Part shown: in pieces, positions 6,004 to 14,666 of the stretch
Position numbering within the stretch: position 1 is the stretch's first letter
Layout: the number at the start of each line of letters is the position of its first letter
From: a virus
Length of the DNA: 25,585 bases
Virus record (IMG/VR): IMGVR_UViG_3300009419_000931
Coordinates: 1-25,585 of that record
Reading direction: 5' to 3' (one strand)
The notes under the pieces: model-generated
Database searches by the model: none
Told to the model about the DNA's origin: nothing
What the model saw: the letters and a program-made list of their open reading frames with translations, nothing else
Position numbers and translations under genes: made by a program

Positions 6004-8670
6004 ATGAGCTATGTAGACGCATGGTTCGACCGAGAGAACGATATGGTTCGTGTGGTTGAACGCAACAAAGCAGGCAAGAGGGAATTTAGAGACATTCCAG
6101 CCCGCTACACATTTTACTACGAAGACGCTAAGGGCAAGCATACAAGCATATATGGCACCCAGGTTACAAAAGTCGTATGTAAAACACAAAAAGACTTCCA
6201 CAAAGAATTAAAAATACATTCAAACAAAAAGATATATGAAGCTGATATTAATCAGGTATTTGTATGTTTAAGTGAGAATTACATTAATGCTGAGCCTCCA
6301 AAGCTAAACGTAGCTTGGTGGGACATTGAGGTGGACTTTGATCCAGAAAGAGGTTATGCATCACCAGATGATGCATTTATGCCGATTACTGCTATCGCTG
6401 TTCACCTACAATGGTTAAACACTATGGTCTGTTTGGCAGTTCCGCCAAAGACGATGACCATGGAACAGGCAAAGGAAGTAGTCAAAGATATTCCAGATAT
6501 GATGCTGTTTGATAACGAAGCAGACATGCTGGATACATTCCTAGACTTAATTCAAGACGCAGATGTTATTAGTGGCTGGAACAGTGAGGGATTTGATATT
6601 CCTTATACTGTTAACCGTGTTACTAAAGTATTGAGCAAAGAAGACACAAGACGGTTTTGTTTGTTTAATCAATTTCCTAAACGCAGAGAATATGAGAAGT
6701 TTGGTAAAACTGCCGTAACATACGATCTTGTTGGTCGTGTACATTTGGACAGTTTAGAGTTGTATCGTAGATACACTTATGAAGAACGACACACATATCG
6801 ACTGGATGCCATTGGTGAACTAGAAGTAGGCGAAAACAAAGTTCCATATGAAGGCAGTTTGGATCAACTGTATAACAATGACTTCCGTAAGTTTGTAGAG
6901 TACAACAGGCAGGATACTGCATTGTTGGATAAAATGGATAAGAAGTTAAAGTTCATGGATCTTGCCAACACATTGGCACATGAAAATACAGTATTGCTAC
7001 AAACAACAATGGGCGCGGTTGCTATGACCGAGCAGGCTATTATTAACGAAGCACATCGTAGAGGATTTGTTGTACCTAGCAGAACTAAAATGAGTGAGCG
7101 TGAAGATAGTGCGGCGGCTGGTGCGTATGTTGCTTATCCTAAAGAAGGTATTCATGACTGGATCGGTTCTTTAGACGTTAACAGTCTGTATCCCAGTGCT
7201 ATTAGAGCACTTAACATGGGTCCAGAAACTATTGTTGGGCAGTTGCGTCAAACAATGACTCAGGAATACATCGATAACCAACTTGCTAAAGGCAAAAGTT
7301 TTGCGGCTTCATGGGAAGGTAAATTTGGTAGTGACGAATACACTGCTGTGATGAGTAAAGAAGTTGGTACTGATATTACTGTTGACTGGGAAGGCGGTGA
7401 CACTGATGTGCTAAGTGCCGCAGAAGTGTATCGATTAATCTTTGAAAGCAATCAACCATGGATGATTAGTGCTAACGGTACTATCTTTACCTATGAAAAA
7501 GAAGGTGTAATTCCAGGCTTGCTCAAACGTTGGTATGCTGAACGTAAAGAGATGCAGGCCAAACTAAAAGAATGTATCAAAGCAGGTAACAAAGTAGAAG
7601 AAGAATACTGGGACAAGCGACAACTAGTTAAGAAAATTAACTTGAACAGTTTATACGGTGCTATTCTTAATGCAGGTTGCAGATTCTTTGATAAACGCAT
7701 CGGACAAAGTACTACATTAACTGGTCGTCAAATTGTTAAGCACATGGCTGCTAAGGTTAATGAGATTATCACAGGAGATTATGATTACCGTGGCAAATCT
7801 GTTATATACGGCGATACTGATAGTTGCTATTTTTCTGCTTATAAGACGCTTAAGAAAGATATCGACTCGGGGGCGATTCCGTGGACGAAGGAAACCGTAA
7901 TTGGTTTGTATGATCAAATTGGGGAAGAAGTTAACGGCACGTTCCCGCAATTTATGTTAGACAATTTTCATTGTCCGAAGTCACGTGGTGAAGTTATTAA
8001 AGCAGGTCGTGAGATTGTTGCAAGTAAAGGACTGTTTATTACTAAAAAACGTTATGCAGTTTTGTATTATGACAAAGAAGGCAAGCGTAGTGACGTGGAT
8101 GGCAAGCCTGGTAAGATCAAGGCCATGGGGTTGGATCTCAAGCGTAGTGATACTCCAGTGTTTATTCAAAACTTTTTAAGTGATGTACTGGAGAAAGTGC
8201 TTACAGGTGCAACTGAAAAAGAAGTACTTGAGCACATTACTGCATTTAGGACAGAATTTAAAGCACGTCCTGGTTGGGAGAAAGGTAGTCCACGTAGGGC
8301 TAACAACGTCACCGAGTACGAAGAAAAAGAAAAGAAAGCGGGTAAGGCCAATATGCCAGGTCATGTTCGTGCAAGTATTAATTGGAATACACTAAAACGT
8401 ATGTACCAAGACAAGTACTCCACTAACATCACAGACGGTGCTAAAGTAATTGTTTGCAAAATCAAAGACAACCCAATGGCATATACTAGTGTTGCATACC
8501 CTGTTGATGAGTTGCGGTTGCCACAATGGTTTAAGGATTTGCCGTTTGACCATGCTGAAATGGAAGCTACAATTATTGACAACAAGCTGTCTAACTTAAT
8601 TGGTGTACTTAAATGGGACGTACAAAGCACAGAGGAGAAGAACACGTTTAATAAACTGTTCGAGTTCTAA
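6004..8670 (+). CDS. 43: Replicative DNA polymerase, family B (T4 gp43 type)
   Basis: An 888-residue family B polymerase, close to the length of T4 gp43. The 3'-5' proofreading exonuclease is seen as Exo I WWDIEVDF (D107, E109), Exo II SGWNSEGFDIPY and Exo III with YNRQDTALLD. Polymerase motifs are A (LDVNSLYPSAIR, D391), B (KKINLNSLYG, residues 543-552) and C (YGDTDS, D604 and D606). All catalytic acids are present, so the enzyme should be active. The gene follows dsbA after an 82-base leader that carries two operator-like hairpins, so autogenous translational control is likely. The next gene is a dehydrogenase; the T4-order genes regA, 62 and 44 are not between polymerase and clamp. Confidence 0.98.
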   Translation: MSYVDAWFDRENDMVRVVERNKAGKREFRDIPARYTFYYEDAKGKHTSIYGTQVTKVVCKTQKDFHKELKIHSNKKIYEADINQVFVCLSENYINAEPPKLNVAWWDIEVDFDPERGYASPDDAFMPITAIAVHLQWLNTMVCLAVPPKTMTMEQAKEVVKDIPDMMLFDNEADMLDTFLDLIQDADVISGWNSEGFDIPYTVNRVTKVLSKEDTRRFCLFNQFPKRREYEKFGKTAVTYDLVGRVHLDSLELYRRYTYEERHTYRLDAIGELEVGENKVPYEGSLDQLYNNDFRKFVEYNRQDTALLDKMDKKLKFMDLANTLAHENTVLLQTTMGAVAMTEQAIINEAHRRGFVVPSRTKMSEREDSAAAGAYVAYPKEGIHDWIGSLDVNSLYPSAIRALNMGPETIVGQLRQTMTQEYIDNQLAKGKSFAASWEGKFGSDEYTAVMSKEVGTDITVDWEGGDTDVLSAAEVYRLIFESNQPWMISANGTIFTYEKEGVIPGLLKRWYAERKEMQAKLKECIKAGNKVEEEYWDKRQLVKKINLNSLYGAILNAGCRFFDKRIGQSTTLTGRQIVKHMAAKVNEIITGDYDYRGKSVIYGDTDSCYFSAYKTLKKDIDSGAIPWTKETVIGLYDQIGEEVNGTFPQFMLDNFHCPKSRGEVIKAGREIVASKGLFITKKRYAVLYYDKEGKRSDVDGKPGKIKAMGLDLKRSDTPVFIQNFLSDVLEKVLTGATEKEVLEHITAFRTEFKARPGWEKGSPRRANNVTEYEEKEKKAGKANMPGHVRASINWNTLKRMYQDKYSTNITDGAKVIVCKIKDNPMAYTSVAYPVDELRLPQWFKDLPFDHAEMEATIIDNKLSNLIGVLKWDVQSTEEKNTFNKLFEF

Positions 8671-8671
8671 T

Positions 8672-9466
8672 ATGAAATTTATTATAGCAGGGTACGGGTT
8701 TGTAGGCAAAGCTGTAAAGAGTGCATTAAAAGACAAACACACAATCGAAATTGTTGACCCACAGTTTACAACTAATGAGATTAAATTTCATTATGACGCA
8801 GACGGAATTATTGTATGTGTGAGTACGCCAAGTGACAGTGATGGAAAGTGTGACATTAGTAGTGTGTTAGATGTTATTAGTCAAACACCTGTACACATTC
8901 CAGTATTAGTTAAAAGTACAGTAAGTCCTGACCTAGTTAGAACTATCTTAGACAAGTACACTGAACATAGTATTGTGTTTAGTCCAGAATTTTTAAGAGC
9001 TAAATCAGCGATTGAAGATTTTGCTAATCAAAAATATATGGTTGTTGGCGGCGATGATCCATTAGACTTTTGGCATATTGTTTTTAGAGATAGCTTGCCA
9101 AACTTGAAAGTTGTACATAAATGTACTGCTGAAGAAGCGGCGATTGTCAAATATGCAACTAATAGTTTTTTGGCCACAAAAGTTTCATTCTTTAATCATT
9201 TGTATGATATTTGTGAAGCAAGTGGACAAGATTTTGATATAGTTAGGCAACTAGTATGTCAAGATGTTAGAATTGGAACTAGCCATAGTATGGTTCCTGG
9301 GATAGATGGCGAACGTGGCTGGGGAGGGCATTGCTTTCCAAAAGACACATCATCGTTTGTTCAATATGCAAGAACTTTAGGTCAAAATTTTGATTTATTG
9401 GAAACTGCTATTGAATATAACAATAAGGTAAAAAAAGTGGTTGACATTAACGACTTTTCTAAATAA
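8672..9466 (+). CDS. Short UDP-glucose/GDP-mannose 6-dehydrogenase-like protein
   Basis: A 264-residue NAD-dependent sugar-nucleotide dehydrogenase of the UDP-glucose/GDP-mannose family. It would oxidise C6 of a nucleotide sugar to a uronate. Visible parts are the Rossmann motif GYGFVG (7-12), VCVSTPSDSDG (48-58), KSTVSP (81-86), SPEFLRA (104-110), the central helix KYATNSFLATKVSFFN with the conserved Lys (K160), and the catalytic cysteine in GGHCFPKDT (C221). Cellular homologues are about 390-450 residues and have a C-terminal nucleotide-sugar-binding domain that is missing here. The reading frame ends cleanly, so this is a short phage form rather than a visible break. The ATG at 8672 follows the polymerase stop directly. 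The substrate is not known. Confidence 0.85.
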   Translation: MKFIIAGYGFVGKAVKSALKDKHTIEIVDPQFTTNEIKFHYDADGIIVCVSTPSDSDGKCDISSVLDVISQTPVHIPVLVKSTVSPDLVRTILDKYTEHSIVFSPEFLRAKSAIEDFANQKYMVVGGDDPLDFWHIVFRDSLPNLKVVHKCTAEEAAIVKYATNSFLATKVSFFNHLYDICEASGQDFDIVRQLVCQDVRIGTSHSMVPGIDGERGWGGHCFPKDTSSFVQYARTLGQNFDLLETAIEYNNKVKKVVDINDFSK

Positions 9467-9469
9467 AAT
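9441..9469 (+). promoter_or_regulatory. Sigma70-type promoter for the sliding clamp
   Basis: TTGACA (9441-9446) and TAAAAT (9464-9469) are separated by 17 bases and lie in the last codons of the preceding gene. Transcription would start near 9476, just before the clamp RBS GGAG (9480-9483). The strand, spacing and position match the consensus promoters at 5613 and 19118. It gives the clamp and the long run behind it their own transcript. Confidence 0.75.
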
Positions 9470-9489
9470 AGTAAAACATGGAGATTAAT

Positions 9490-10221
9490 ATGAAAGACAT
9501 TTTGCAAGACATCGTAGCACATACGCACAGCCTAGGCTTCTTACCAACAGTAAAAGTAACTGGTGAAACTGATGCAACAACAATCGAGTCTATGGCCGAA
9601 GACCGTAGCGTTATTGTTAATGCTAAAACACACAAATCCGTTGGCGAGTTCAGTGGTGTGTTTGGTATGCCTAACTTGGACAAGTTAGCATTACACTTGA
9701 AGAATCCAGAATATAAAGAAAACGCAAAGATTAATGTTGTTAAAAGTCAACGTAACGGCGCAGAGATTCCAACAAGTTTGCACTTTGAGAATGCCGCTGG
9801 AGACTTTGTCAATGACTACAGATTTATGAGTACTGAAGTTATTAACGAAAAACTTAAAAGCGTCAAATACAAAGGTAGTGGTTGGGAAGTAGAATTCGAA
9901 CCAGCAGTTGCGGCTATTGGGCGTTTAAAACTACAGGCCGCGGCACACAGTGAAGAGTCAGTGTTCCAAGTTAAAACAGAAGATGATAACTTGGTATTTT
10001 TCTTTGGTGATGCATCAACACACGCAGGATCGTTTGTATTCCAACACAATGTTGGCGGCAAGCTAAAGCACACATGGAGCTGGCCAATTAACCAAGTGAT
10101 CAGTATCCTCGGTTTAGATGGCAAGACAACAATGCGAATCAGTGATCAAGGCGCAATGCAAATTACTGTAGACAGTGGTATTACAGAATACAACTACATT
10201 TTACCAGCACAAAGTAAGTAA
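9490..10221 (+). CDS. 45: DNA polymerase sliding clamp (T4 gp45 type)
   Basis: A 243-residue protein of clamp length (T4 gp45 is 228). The two-domain strand-rich pattern fits, and the C-terminal part (LDGKTTMRISDQGAMQITVD, then SGITEYNYILPAQ) is the conserved clamp core seen in marine T4-like phages. As a trimer it would tether the polymerase to DNA, and in T4 it also activates late transcription. The ATG at 9490 is chosen over 9478 because GGAG lies at 9480-9483 with normal spacing. Its stop shares a base with the start of the next gene (TAATG), which couples the DpdA-like enzyme to clamp translation. No clamp-loader gene is next to it. Confidence 0.85.
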   Translation: MKDILQDIVAHTHSLGFLPTVKVTGETDATTIESMAEDRSVIVNAKTHKSVGEFSGVFGMPNLDKLALHLKNPEYKENAKINVVKSQRNGAEIPTSLHFENAAGDFVNDYRFMSTEVINEKLKSVKYKGSGWEVEFEPAVAAIGRLKLQAAAHSEESVFQVKTEDDNLVFFFGDASTHAGSFVFQHNVGGKLKHTWSWPINQVISILGLDGKTTMRISDQGAMQITVDSGITEYNYILPAQSK

Positions 10222-11780
10222 TGAACAGAAACTTAACAGCAACACAGAATGATTATGCGATGTTTTTGCCAGCAACATCGACATTTTATTCTACGTTTGT
10301 AGGAAAGCAAAGACACTTTAATTATGTGGATCCAAATAGAATTCCGCCTGCATTTAAAAACGGTGCTGAAAGTCTTAACTATTTGGATCCAGTAAAAGGT
10401 GAATTTTATTATCAGTGGTGTTTGTACTCAGCAGGTCATGCTAACCTAGACCTTAACAAGTTTGATCCTAAAGAGGACATGTTCCGTAATAGAGATCGTA
10501 AAACAAGTTGGGTCTTAGGTGACTCTGGTGGTTTCCAAATTGGTAAAGGCAAGTGGGTCGCTGACTGGAAAGATCCTAATTGTCCCAGGGCTATGAAAAA
10601 GCGTAAACAAGTATTGACTTGGATGGACACGCTAATGGACTATGGTATGATTTTAGATATCCCCAGTTGGATTGCTAAAATTCCAGAGAGTCAAAAAGCT
10701 ACAGGTATTACTAGTTATATTGATGCCGTCAATGGTACATATATCAATAATGATTACTTCGTACAAAATCGAAACGGCAACTGTAAATTCTTGAATGTTT
10801 TACAGGGCGAGAATCATGCACAAGCAGACGATTGGTATGATCGTATGAAAAAGTATTGTGATCCTAAACAATATCCAGATTCACATTTTAATGGCTGGGG
10901 TATGGGTGGTCAAAATATGTGTGACATACACCTTGTGTTGCGTAGACTTGTAGAGTTACGTTTTGATGGCTTGTTAGAAAAAGGCAAACAGGATTGGATG
11001 CACTTTTTAGGAACAAGTAAATTAGAATGGGCATTACTATTAACAGACATTCAAAGGGCTGTACGTAAGCATCATAACGAAAACTTTAATATTAGTTTCG
11101 ACTGTGCTAGTCCGTTCCTTGCTACTGCTAACGGTCAAATCTATATTCAAACAGAATGTGAAGATCGTCAAAAGTGGACATATAGAATGACATCTAGTGC
11201 TGATGACAAGAAGTATGCTAACGATACTCGCTTGTATAAAGATGCAGTTATTCAAGACGGCATTTTAAAAGTGTTTGAATCTAGTCCTATTATTGATCAA
11301 ATTAAACTTAACGAGATCTGTATTTACGGTCCAAATGATAAAAACAAGTTTGGTCAGATTAATAAAACATCATGGGATAGCTTTAGTTATGGCATTATGA
11401 TGGGACACAATGTTTGGATGCACATCAATGCTGTACAAGAAGCAAATCGTCAATATGACGCAGGTAGATGCCCTAATATGCTAGTGGACGAAAGATTTGA
11501 CCAATTGTTCTTTAAAGACATTGTTGAAGCTATTTTTGCTACTAGCGATAAAGGAACTGCATTAAAATTAGTCGAAGAGTTTAATAGTTTTTGGAATCGT
11601 ATTATTGGTACACGTGGAGCAAGTGGAAAGAAAGCAACAAATCCAAGTACTAAGTTTGCCGAGTTGTTTGACAGTGTAGAGCCACAAGCTGTACAATCAG
11701 AACACATTGATGAATTTACTGAAGAAGAAATTGATAAACTTGAGCAACTTGACGAAGGTGTGGAGAATGACGTTACCTGA
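10221..11780 (+). CDS. dpdA: TGT/DpdA-like nucleic acid guanine transglycosylase
   Basis: A 519-residue protein with the active-site pattern of tRNA-guanine transglycosylases. DSGGFQ lies at 101-106 (base-recognition Asp), LDIPSW has D146, LQGENH has Q195-G196, GMGG is at 227-230, and FDCASPFLATANGQ carries the likely nucleophile D294. Order and spacing are close to bacterial TGT. The usual CxCx2C zinc site was not seen. The phage branch of this family, DpdA, replaces guanine in DNA with a 7-deazaguanine and blocks host restriction. FolE, QueE and a QueD-like protein in the same window support a DNA-modification role. The acidic C-terminal tail (about residues 490-519) is an addition of unknown function. 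A tRNA target cannot be excluded. Confidence 0.82.
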   Translation: MNRNLTATQNDYAMFLPATSTFYSTFVGKQRHFNYVDPNRIPPAFKNGAESLNYLDPVKGEFYYQWCLYSAGHANLDLNKFDPKEDMFRNRDRKTSWVLGDSGGFQIGKGKWVADWKDPNCPRAMKKRKQVLTWMDTLMDYGMILDIPSWIAKIPESQKATGITSYIDAVNGTYINNDYFVQNRNGNCKFLNVLQGENHAQADDWYDRMKKYCDPKQYPDSHFNGWGMGGQNMCDIHLVLRRLVELRFDGLLEKGKQDWMHFLGTSKLEWALLLTDIQRAVRKHHNENFNISFDCASPFLATANGQIYIQTECEDRQKWTYRMTSSADDKKYANDTRLYKDAVIQDGILKVFESSPIIDQIKLNEICIYGPNDKNKFGQINKTSWDSFSYGIMMGHNVWMHINAVQEANRQYDAGRCPNMLVDERFDQLFFKDIVEAIFATSDKGTALKLVEEFNSFWNRIIGTRGASGKKATNPSTKFAELFDSVEPQAVQSEHIDEFTEEEIDKLEQLDEGVENDVT

Positions 11781-12012
11781 CGAAAGATATCGAGCAGTAG
11801 TACAGACTCAAAGATTTTTATTAGAGATCTTGACAACTCCTCGAGTTCCAAAAGCAATTAAAGACCGGGCCCGCAGTTGCTTGCGACACTATCCCAACGA
11901 TTGGGATATGAAACAAGCCGCTGAAGGTTCTCCGCATGTATTTGCTGAGCAAATGGAAGCAGTAACTCGTTTGTTTAAATCTTACGAGGAAAATAAAAAT
12001 GAGCAAAAGTAG
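11767..12012 (+). CDS. Small conserved protein, BPSL0761-like
   Basis: An 81-residue basic helical protein. MTLPDERYRAVVQTQRFLLE, then VPKAIKDRARSCLRHYP and DWDMKQAAEGSP, follow the pattern of the BPSL0761 family of small uncharacterised proteins found in bacteria and phages (T-[ML]-P-x-ER-x-RAV near the start, LRHYP in the middle). The family's function is not known to me. The start at 11767 overlaps the DpdA-like gene by 14 bases, with GGAG at 11762-11765. The end overlaps the next gene by 14 bases. Confidence 0.75.
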   Translation: MTLPDERYRAVVQTQRFLLEILTTPRVPKAIKDRARSCLRHYPNDWDMKQAAEGSPHVFAEQMEAVTRLFKSYEENKNEQK

Positions 12013-12883
12013 CCTAGTAGTTGGCATGGGTATTGGTCAACTTTACAAAAGTGTACTAACTAAATTAGGACATACAGTTGTAACCGTTGACATGGATATT
12101 AACAAAGGTGCAGATTTACCTACAGTTGAATCTGCTATACTTGCTCATGCTCCTTTTGATACTGTGCATATCTGTACACCTAACTTTACACATGCCAAAC
12201 TTGCTAAACAATTAGCACCGTATACAAAAATTATGTTTATCGAGAAGCCAGGAGTATCAACGAGTACTGTTTGGTGCAACATGCTTTTAGAAAATCCTTA
12301 CACACGTTTTATTATGGTTAAAAATAATATGTGGCGTGACAACATTGCAGAGTTACAAGCATTGGCTATTAAAGCAAAAACTGTACACATTGAATGGATC
12401 AGACGTAATTGTATTCCACACCCAGGTAGTTGGTTTACTACACGAGAATTAGCGTTTGGCGGTGTTAGTAGAGATTTAATGCCGCATTTGTTGAGCATTT
12501 ATATTGCTCTTAATACAAGCTGGCGCAGTGAACAAGTTAACGGCAAGGCTACATTACAGCAATGGCAGTTGTCAGAAATTGATAGCACTGACTACGGAGT
12601 CATTAATCCTAATGGTGTTTATGATGTTGACGACAAGTGTGTTTTTAACTTTGGCAACAAGTGGAAATTAGAAGCAAACTGGCGTAGCATGGACAATGAA
12701 AGCAGTGCCATTAAATTTATTATGCAAGATAATAGTGTAGAAACATTTGAACTTGGATGGTGTCCTGAAGAAGCATATCATAATATGATTGTAGATGCTA
12801 TTAATAATACTGATAATCCAGATTTTTGGAATAAACAACTAGAGCAAGATTTATGGATACATCAGCAAGTGGAGACCGTATGA
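11999..12883 (+). CDS. Gfo/Idh/MocA-type NAD(P)-dependent oxidoreductase
   Basis: A 294-residue protein with the N-terminal Rossmann half of the Gfo/Idh/MocA family. It shows VVGMGIGQLY near residue 7, TPNFTHAKLAKQLA (60-73) and the family signature EKPG at 82-85, where the Lys contacts cofactor and substrate. The C-terminal half fits the alpha/beta substrate domain, with HPGSWFTTRELAFGG and DLMPHLLSIY around residues 140-166; a His in that region is often catalytic. Relatives oxidise, reduce or dehydrate sugars and nucleotide sugars. It overlaps both neighbours and is followed by an MDR dehydrogenase, so the two may act in one sugar or alcohol pathway. The substrate is unknown. Confidence 0.78.
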   Translation: MSKSSLVVGMGIGQLYKSVLTKLGHTVVTVDMDINKGADLPTVESAILAHAPFDTVHICTPNFTHAKLAKQLAPYTKIMFIEKPGVSTSTVWCNMLLENPYTRFIMVKNNMWRDNIAELQALAIKAKTVHIEWIRRNCIPHPGSWFTTRELAFGGVSRDLMPHLLSIYIALNTSWRSEQVNGKATLQQWQLSEIDSTDYGVINPNGVYDVDDKCVFNFGNKWKLEANWRSMDNESSAIKFIMQDNSVETFELGWCPEEAYHNMIVDAINNTDNPDFWNKQLEQDLWIHQQVETV

Positions 12884-13758
12884 CAAGATGTTTGCAAACA
12901 ACAGGGCAAGGTTACTTTGAAGAAGTAACATACGATGTTCCGCCATTAACTGAAGATGAGATTTGTGTGCGAGCAGTAATGACTGGAGTCTGTCGTAGTG
13001 ATATAGATATGATGCAAGGTAACTTTGGTCCATTACCATTACACATGCAGGGTCACGAAGGTCTCGGTAAAGTGATTGGAATTGGTGCTAACATTACTAA
13101 TGTAAAATTTGGTGACTACGTTGCTACCCGTGGTGAGCCTGCGTATGCAGATATTTACAATGTTCGTAAAGATGAATACGTACAAGTACCCGAAGCTCAT
13201 CCACGCTATATCTTAGAACCAGTTGCTTGCGGAATAAATGCTGTAGACGTTGCAGATTGTTCTAGACAAGATAAAATACTTATTCTAGGTAGTGGCTTCT
13301 TAGCTTGGGTAGCTTATCATACACTAACTAAATTCAAACATTGTGAAAATGTTGATGTATTAGGATCTAGTAACATAGAATTGTGGGGAGATAAACTATT
13401 ACTAGGAACTAGCGAAAGCTATGATGTAGTAATTGACTTATCTGGCAAATATGAGCTGGGCACAGAGATTAACCTAAATAACAATGCGCTAATTGTTGAT
13501 GCAGTTGGCAAAGCAGTATCTAGAGAAGAAGCACAGACACAACTTTGGAAAGCTGTAACTACAATCAAACCAAGTCCCCGTAATCCAAATTTTCATCAAT
13601 GCATGAAAGATGCTGTTTGGATGATTGAAAACGGTAAACTTGATGTTGACTCTTTCTGGACAAAAGCATATAATAGAGACATAGAGTGGCAACAAGCGTT
13701 TGTAGACGGTGTTAATCGTCCAAATGGTTATAGCAGAGGATATATTAAATGGGATTGA
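12880..13758 (+). CDS. Compact zinc-type MDR (alcohol dehydrogenase-like) oxidoreductase
   Basis: A 293-residue protein with the GroES-like fold and Rossmann half of medium-chain dehydrogenases. Catalytic zinc ligands can be placed at C38 (GVCRSDID), H59-E60 (GHEGLGKVIGIG) and C117 or E113 (ILEPVACG). The cofactor loop is GSGFLA (137-142). The loop with four cysteines that binds structural zinc is absent, and the protein is 50-90 residues shorter than common family members. The ATG at 12880 overlaps the upstream stop (ATGA) with GGAG at 12871-12874. It is coupled to the Gfo/Idh gene before it. The substrate is not evident; sugar or polyol chemistry is inferred from neighbours. Confidence 0.82.
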   Translation: MTRCLQTTGQGYFEEVTYDVPPLTEDEICVRAVMTGVCRSDIDMMQGNFGPLPLHMQGHEGLGKVIGIGANITNVKFGDYVATRGEPAYADIYNVRKDEYVQVPEAHPRYILEPVACGINAVDVADCSRQDKILILGSGFLAWVAYHTLTKFKHCENVDVLGSSNIELWGDKLLLGTSESYDVVIDLSGKYELGTEINLNNNALIVDAVGKAVSREEAQTQLWKAVTTIKPSPRNPNFHQCMKDAVWMIENGKLDVDSFWTKAYNRDIEWQQAFVDGVNRPNGYSRGYIKWD

Positions 13759-14264
13759 ATACCGAAGAACGACAAAACATAGTCTATTTTACAGGCTATG
13801 AAGTTGAACATACAATTTGCCATGGTATGAAAACTTTATTTGTTGTAGGCACTCCGCCAGTACAAGAGATTCTTAATAAAGCCGTTGAAACAGACGTTAC
13901 ACACATTTATTTTGGAACTAGTCAAAGTTTTAATCCTAAAGCAATGACTCAGGAAGAATATGCCGCATGGGATGAAGTTATCCTTGGATGTTTGAAGAAA
14001 GACTATTGGGTTACTTTAGACTTTGGTGTTGAACACATTGAAGGTGTAATCGAAAGCGGGTATTCTGAATATCAAAAGTTTGTTCCTATGATTAGTGTAA
14101 AATTGCCTTATATTAATCAACTTAATTACAATGCTACTCTCAAACTTGACGACATTACTTGGGGTAAGACAAACCCAGGTGTACGGACTCACCATCTCCA
14201 AAGCCTAATGAGTAAAGATAAATTTACTTACTGGGATCAATATACACAAGACACTCCAACATGA
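13749..14264 (+). CDS. Conserved phage protein of unknown function in the DpdA-like run
   Basis: A 171-residue alpha/beta-looking protein. Visible blocks are LFVVGTPPVQEILNKAVETD (about 29-48), VTHIYFGTSQSFNP (49-62), YWVTLDFGVEHIEGV (about 87-101) and a C-terminal part with TNPGVRTHHLQSL. Alternating strands and helices suggest a TIM-like or Rossmann-like fold, but no cofactor or metal motif is clear. It overlaps the MDR gene by 10 bases and touches the QueD-like gene by ATGA. This close coupling suggests a shared pathway. I recall relatives in marine T4-like phages as hypothetical proteins only. Confidence 0.65.
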   Translation: MGLNTEERQNIVYFTGYEVEHTICHGMKTLFVVGTPPVQEILNKAVETDVTHIYFGTSQSFNPKAMTQEEYAAWDEVILGCLKKDYWVTLDFGVEHIEGVIESGYSEYQKFVPMISVKLPYINQLNYNATLKLDDITWGKTNPGVRTHHLQSLMSKDKFTYWDQYTQDTPT

Positions 14265-14647
14265 TTATCAAACAAGACATCCGTCCTCTTAAAATGATTT
14301 GGGTTACCTTCCAGAAAGAAGGTATGCACAAGTACCCAGCCGCACTTACAGATCCAGCACTTGCAACAGGTGACGAATATGATGTAAGTTTTCTAGGCTA
14401 CCCACATCGTCATACATTCCATTTCAAAGTATGGATTAGTGTTACACATAACGATAGAGATATCGAATTTATTCAGTTTAAACGCTGGTTGGAAAAGCTG
14501 TACACAGGTGCTCTCCAACTAGACTACAAGAGTTGCGAGATGATGTCAGATGATTTACATGACGCCATCTCCAGCAGGTATCCAGACCGTGAGGTTTGGA
14601 TTGAGGTCTCCGAAGACGGAGAAAATGGTTCATTTATTAAGTACTAA
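14261..14647 (+). CDS. Divergent QueD/6-pyruvoyltetrahydropterin synthase-like T-fold protein (candidate)
   Basis: A 128-residue protein, the length of QueD. Three zinc-ligand histidines can be placed: H23 in KEGMHKYP, and H49 and H51 in PHRHTFHFKV, matching the F-x-A-A-H and H-G-H motifs of QueD. DRDIEFIQFKRWLE (65-78) matches the strand-helix unit normally read as GM-x-x-DF-x-x-LK, LDYKSC (87-92) replaces LDH-x-x-LN, and VWIEVSEDG (112-120) matches the strand with the substrate-binding Glu (E115). The catalytic Cys before H-x-H and the His of LDH are missing. It would act between FolE and QueE in 7-deazaguanine synthesis. Either a divergent enzyme or a T-fold relative with another role is possible. 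Confidence 0.5.
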   Translation: MIIKQDIRPLKMIWVTFQKEGMHKYPAALTDPALATGDEYDVSFLGYPHRHTFHFKVWISVTHNDRDIEFIQFKRWLEKLYTGALQLDYKSCEMMSDDLHDAISSRYPDREVWIEVSEDGENGSFIKY

Positions 14648-14666
14648 AATTAAAGGAAATACTCCT

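Noticed and set aside
10616-10646. TTGACT and TATGGT as a promoter inside the DpdA-like gene
   Set aside because: Weak -10, 19-base spacer and no gene start downstream.
11450-11857. Minus-strand open frame of 135 codons opposite the end of the DpdA-like gene
   Set aside because: Ser/Leu-rich shadow of a clear + strand gene, with no RBS or promoter.
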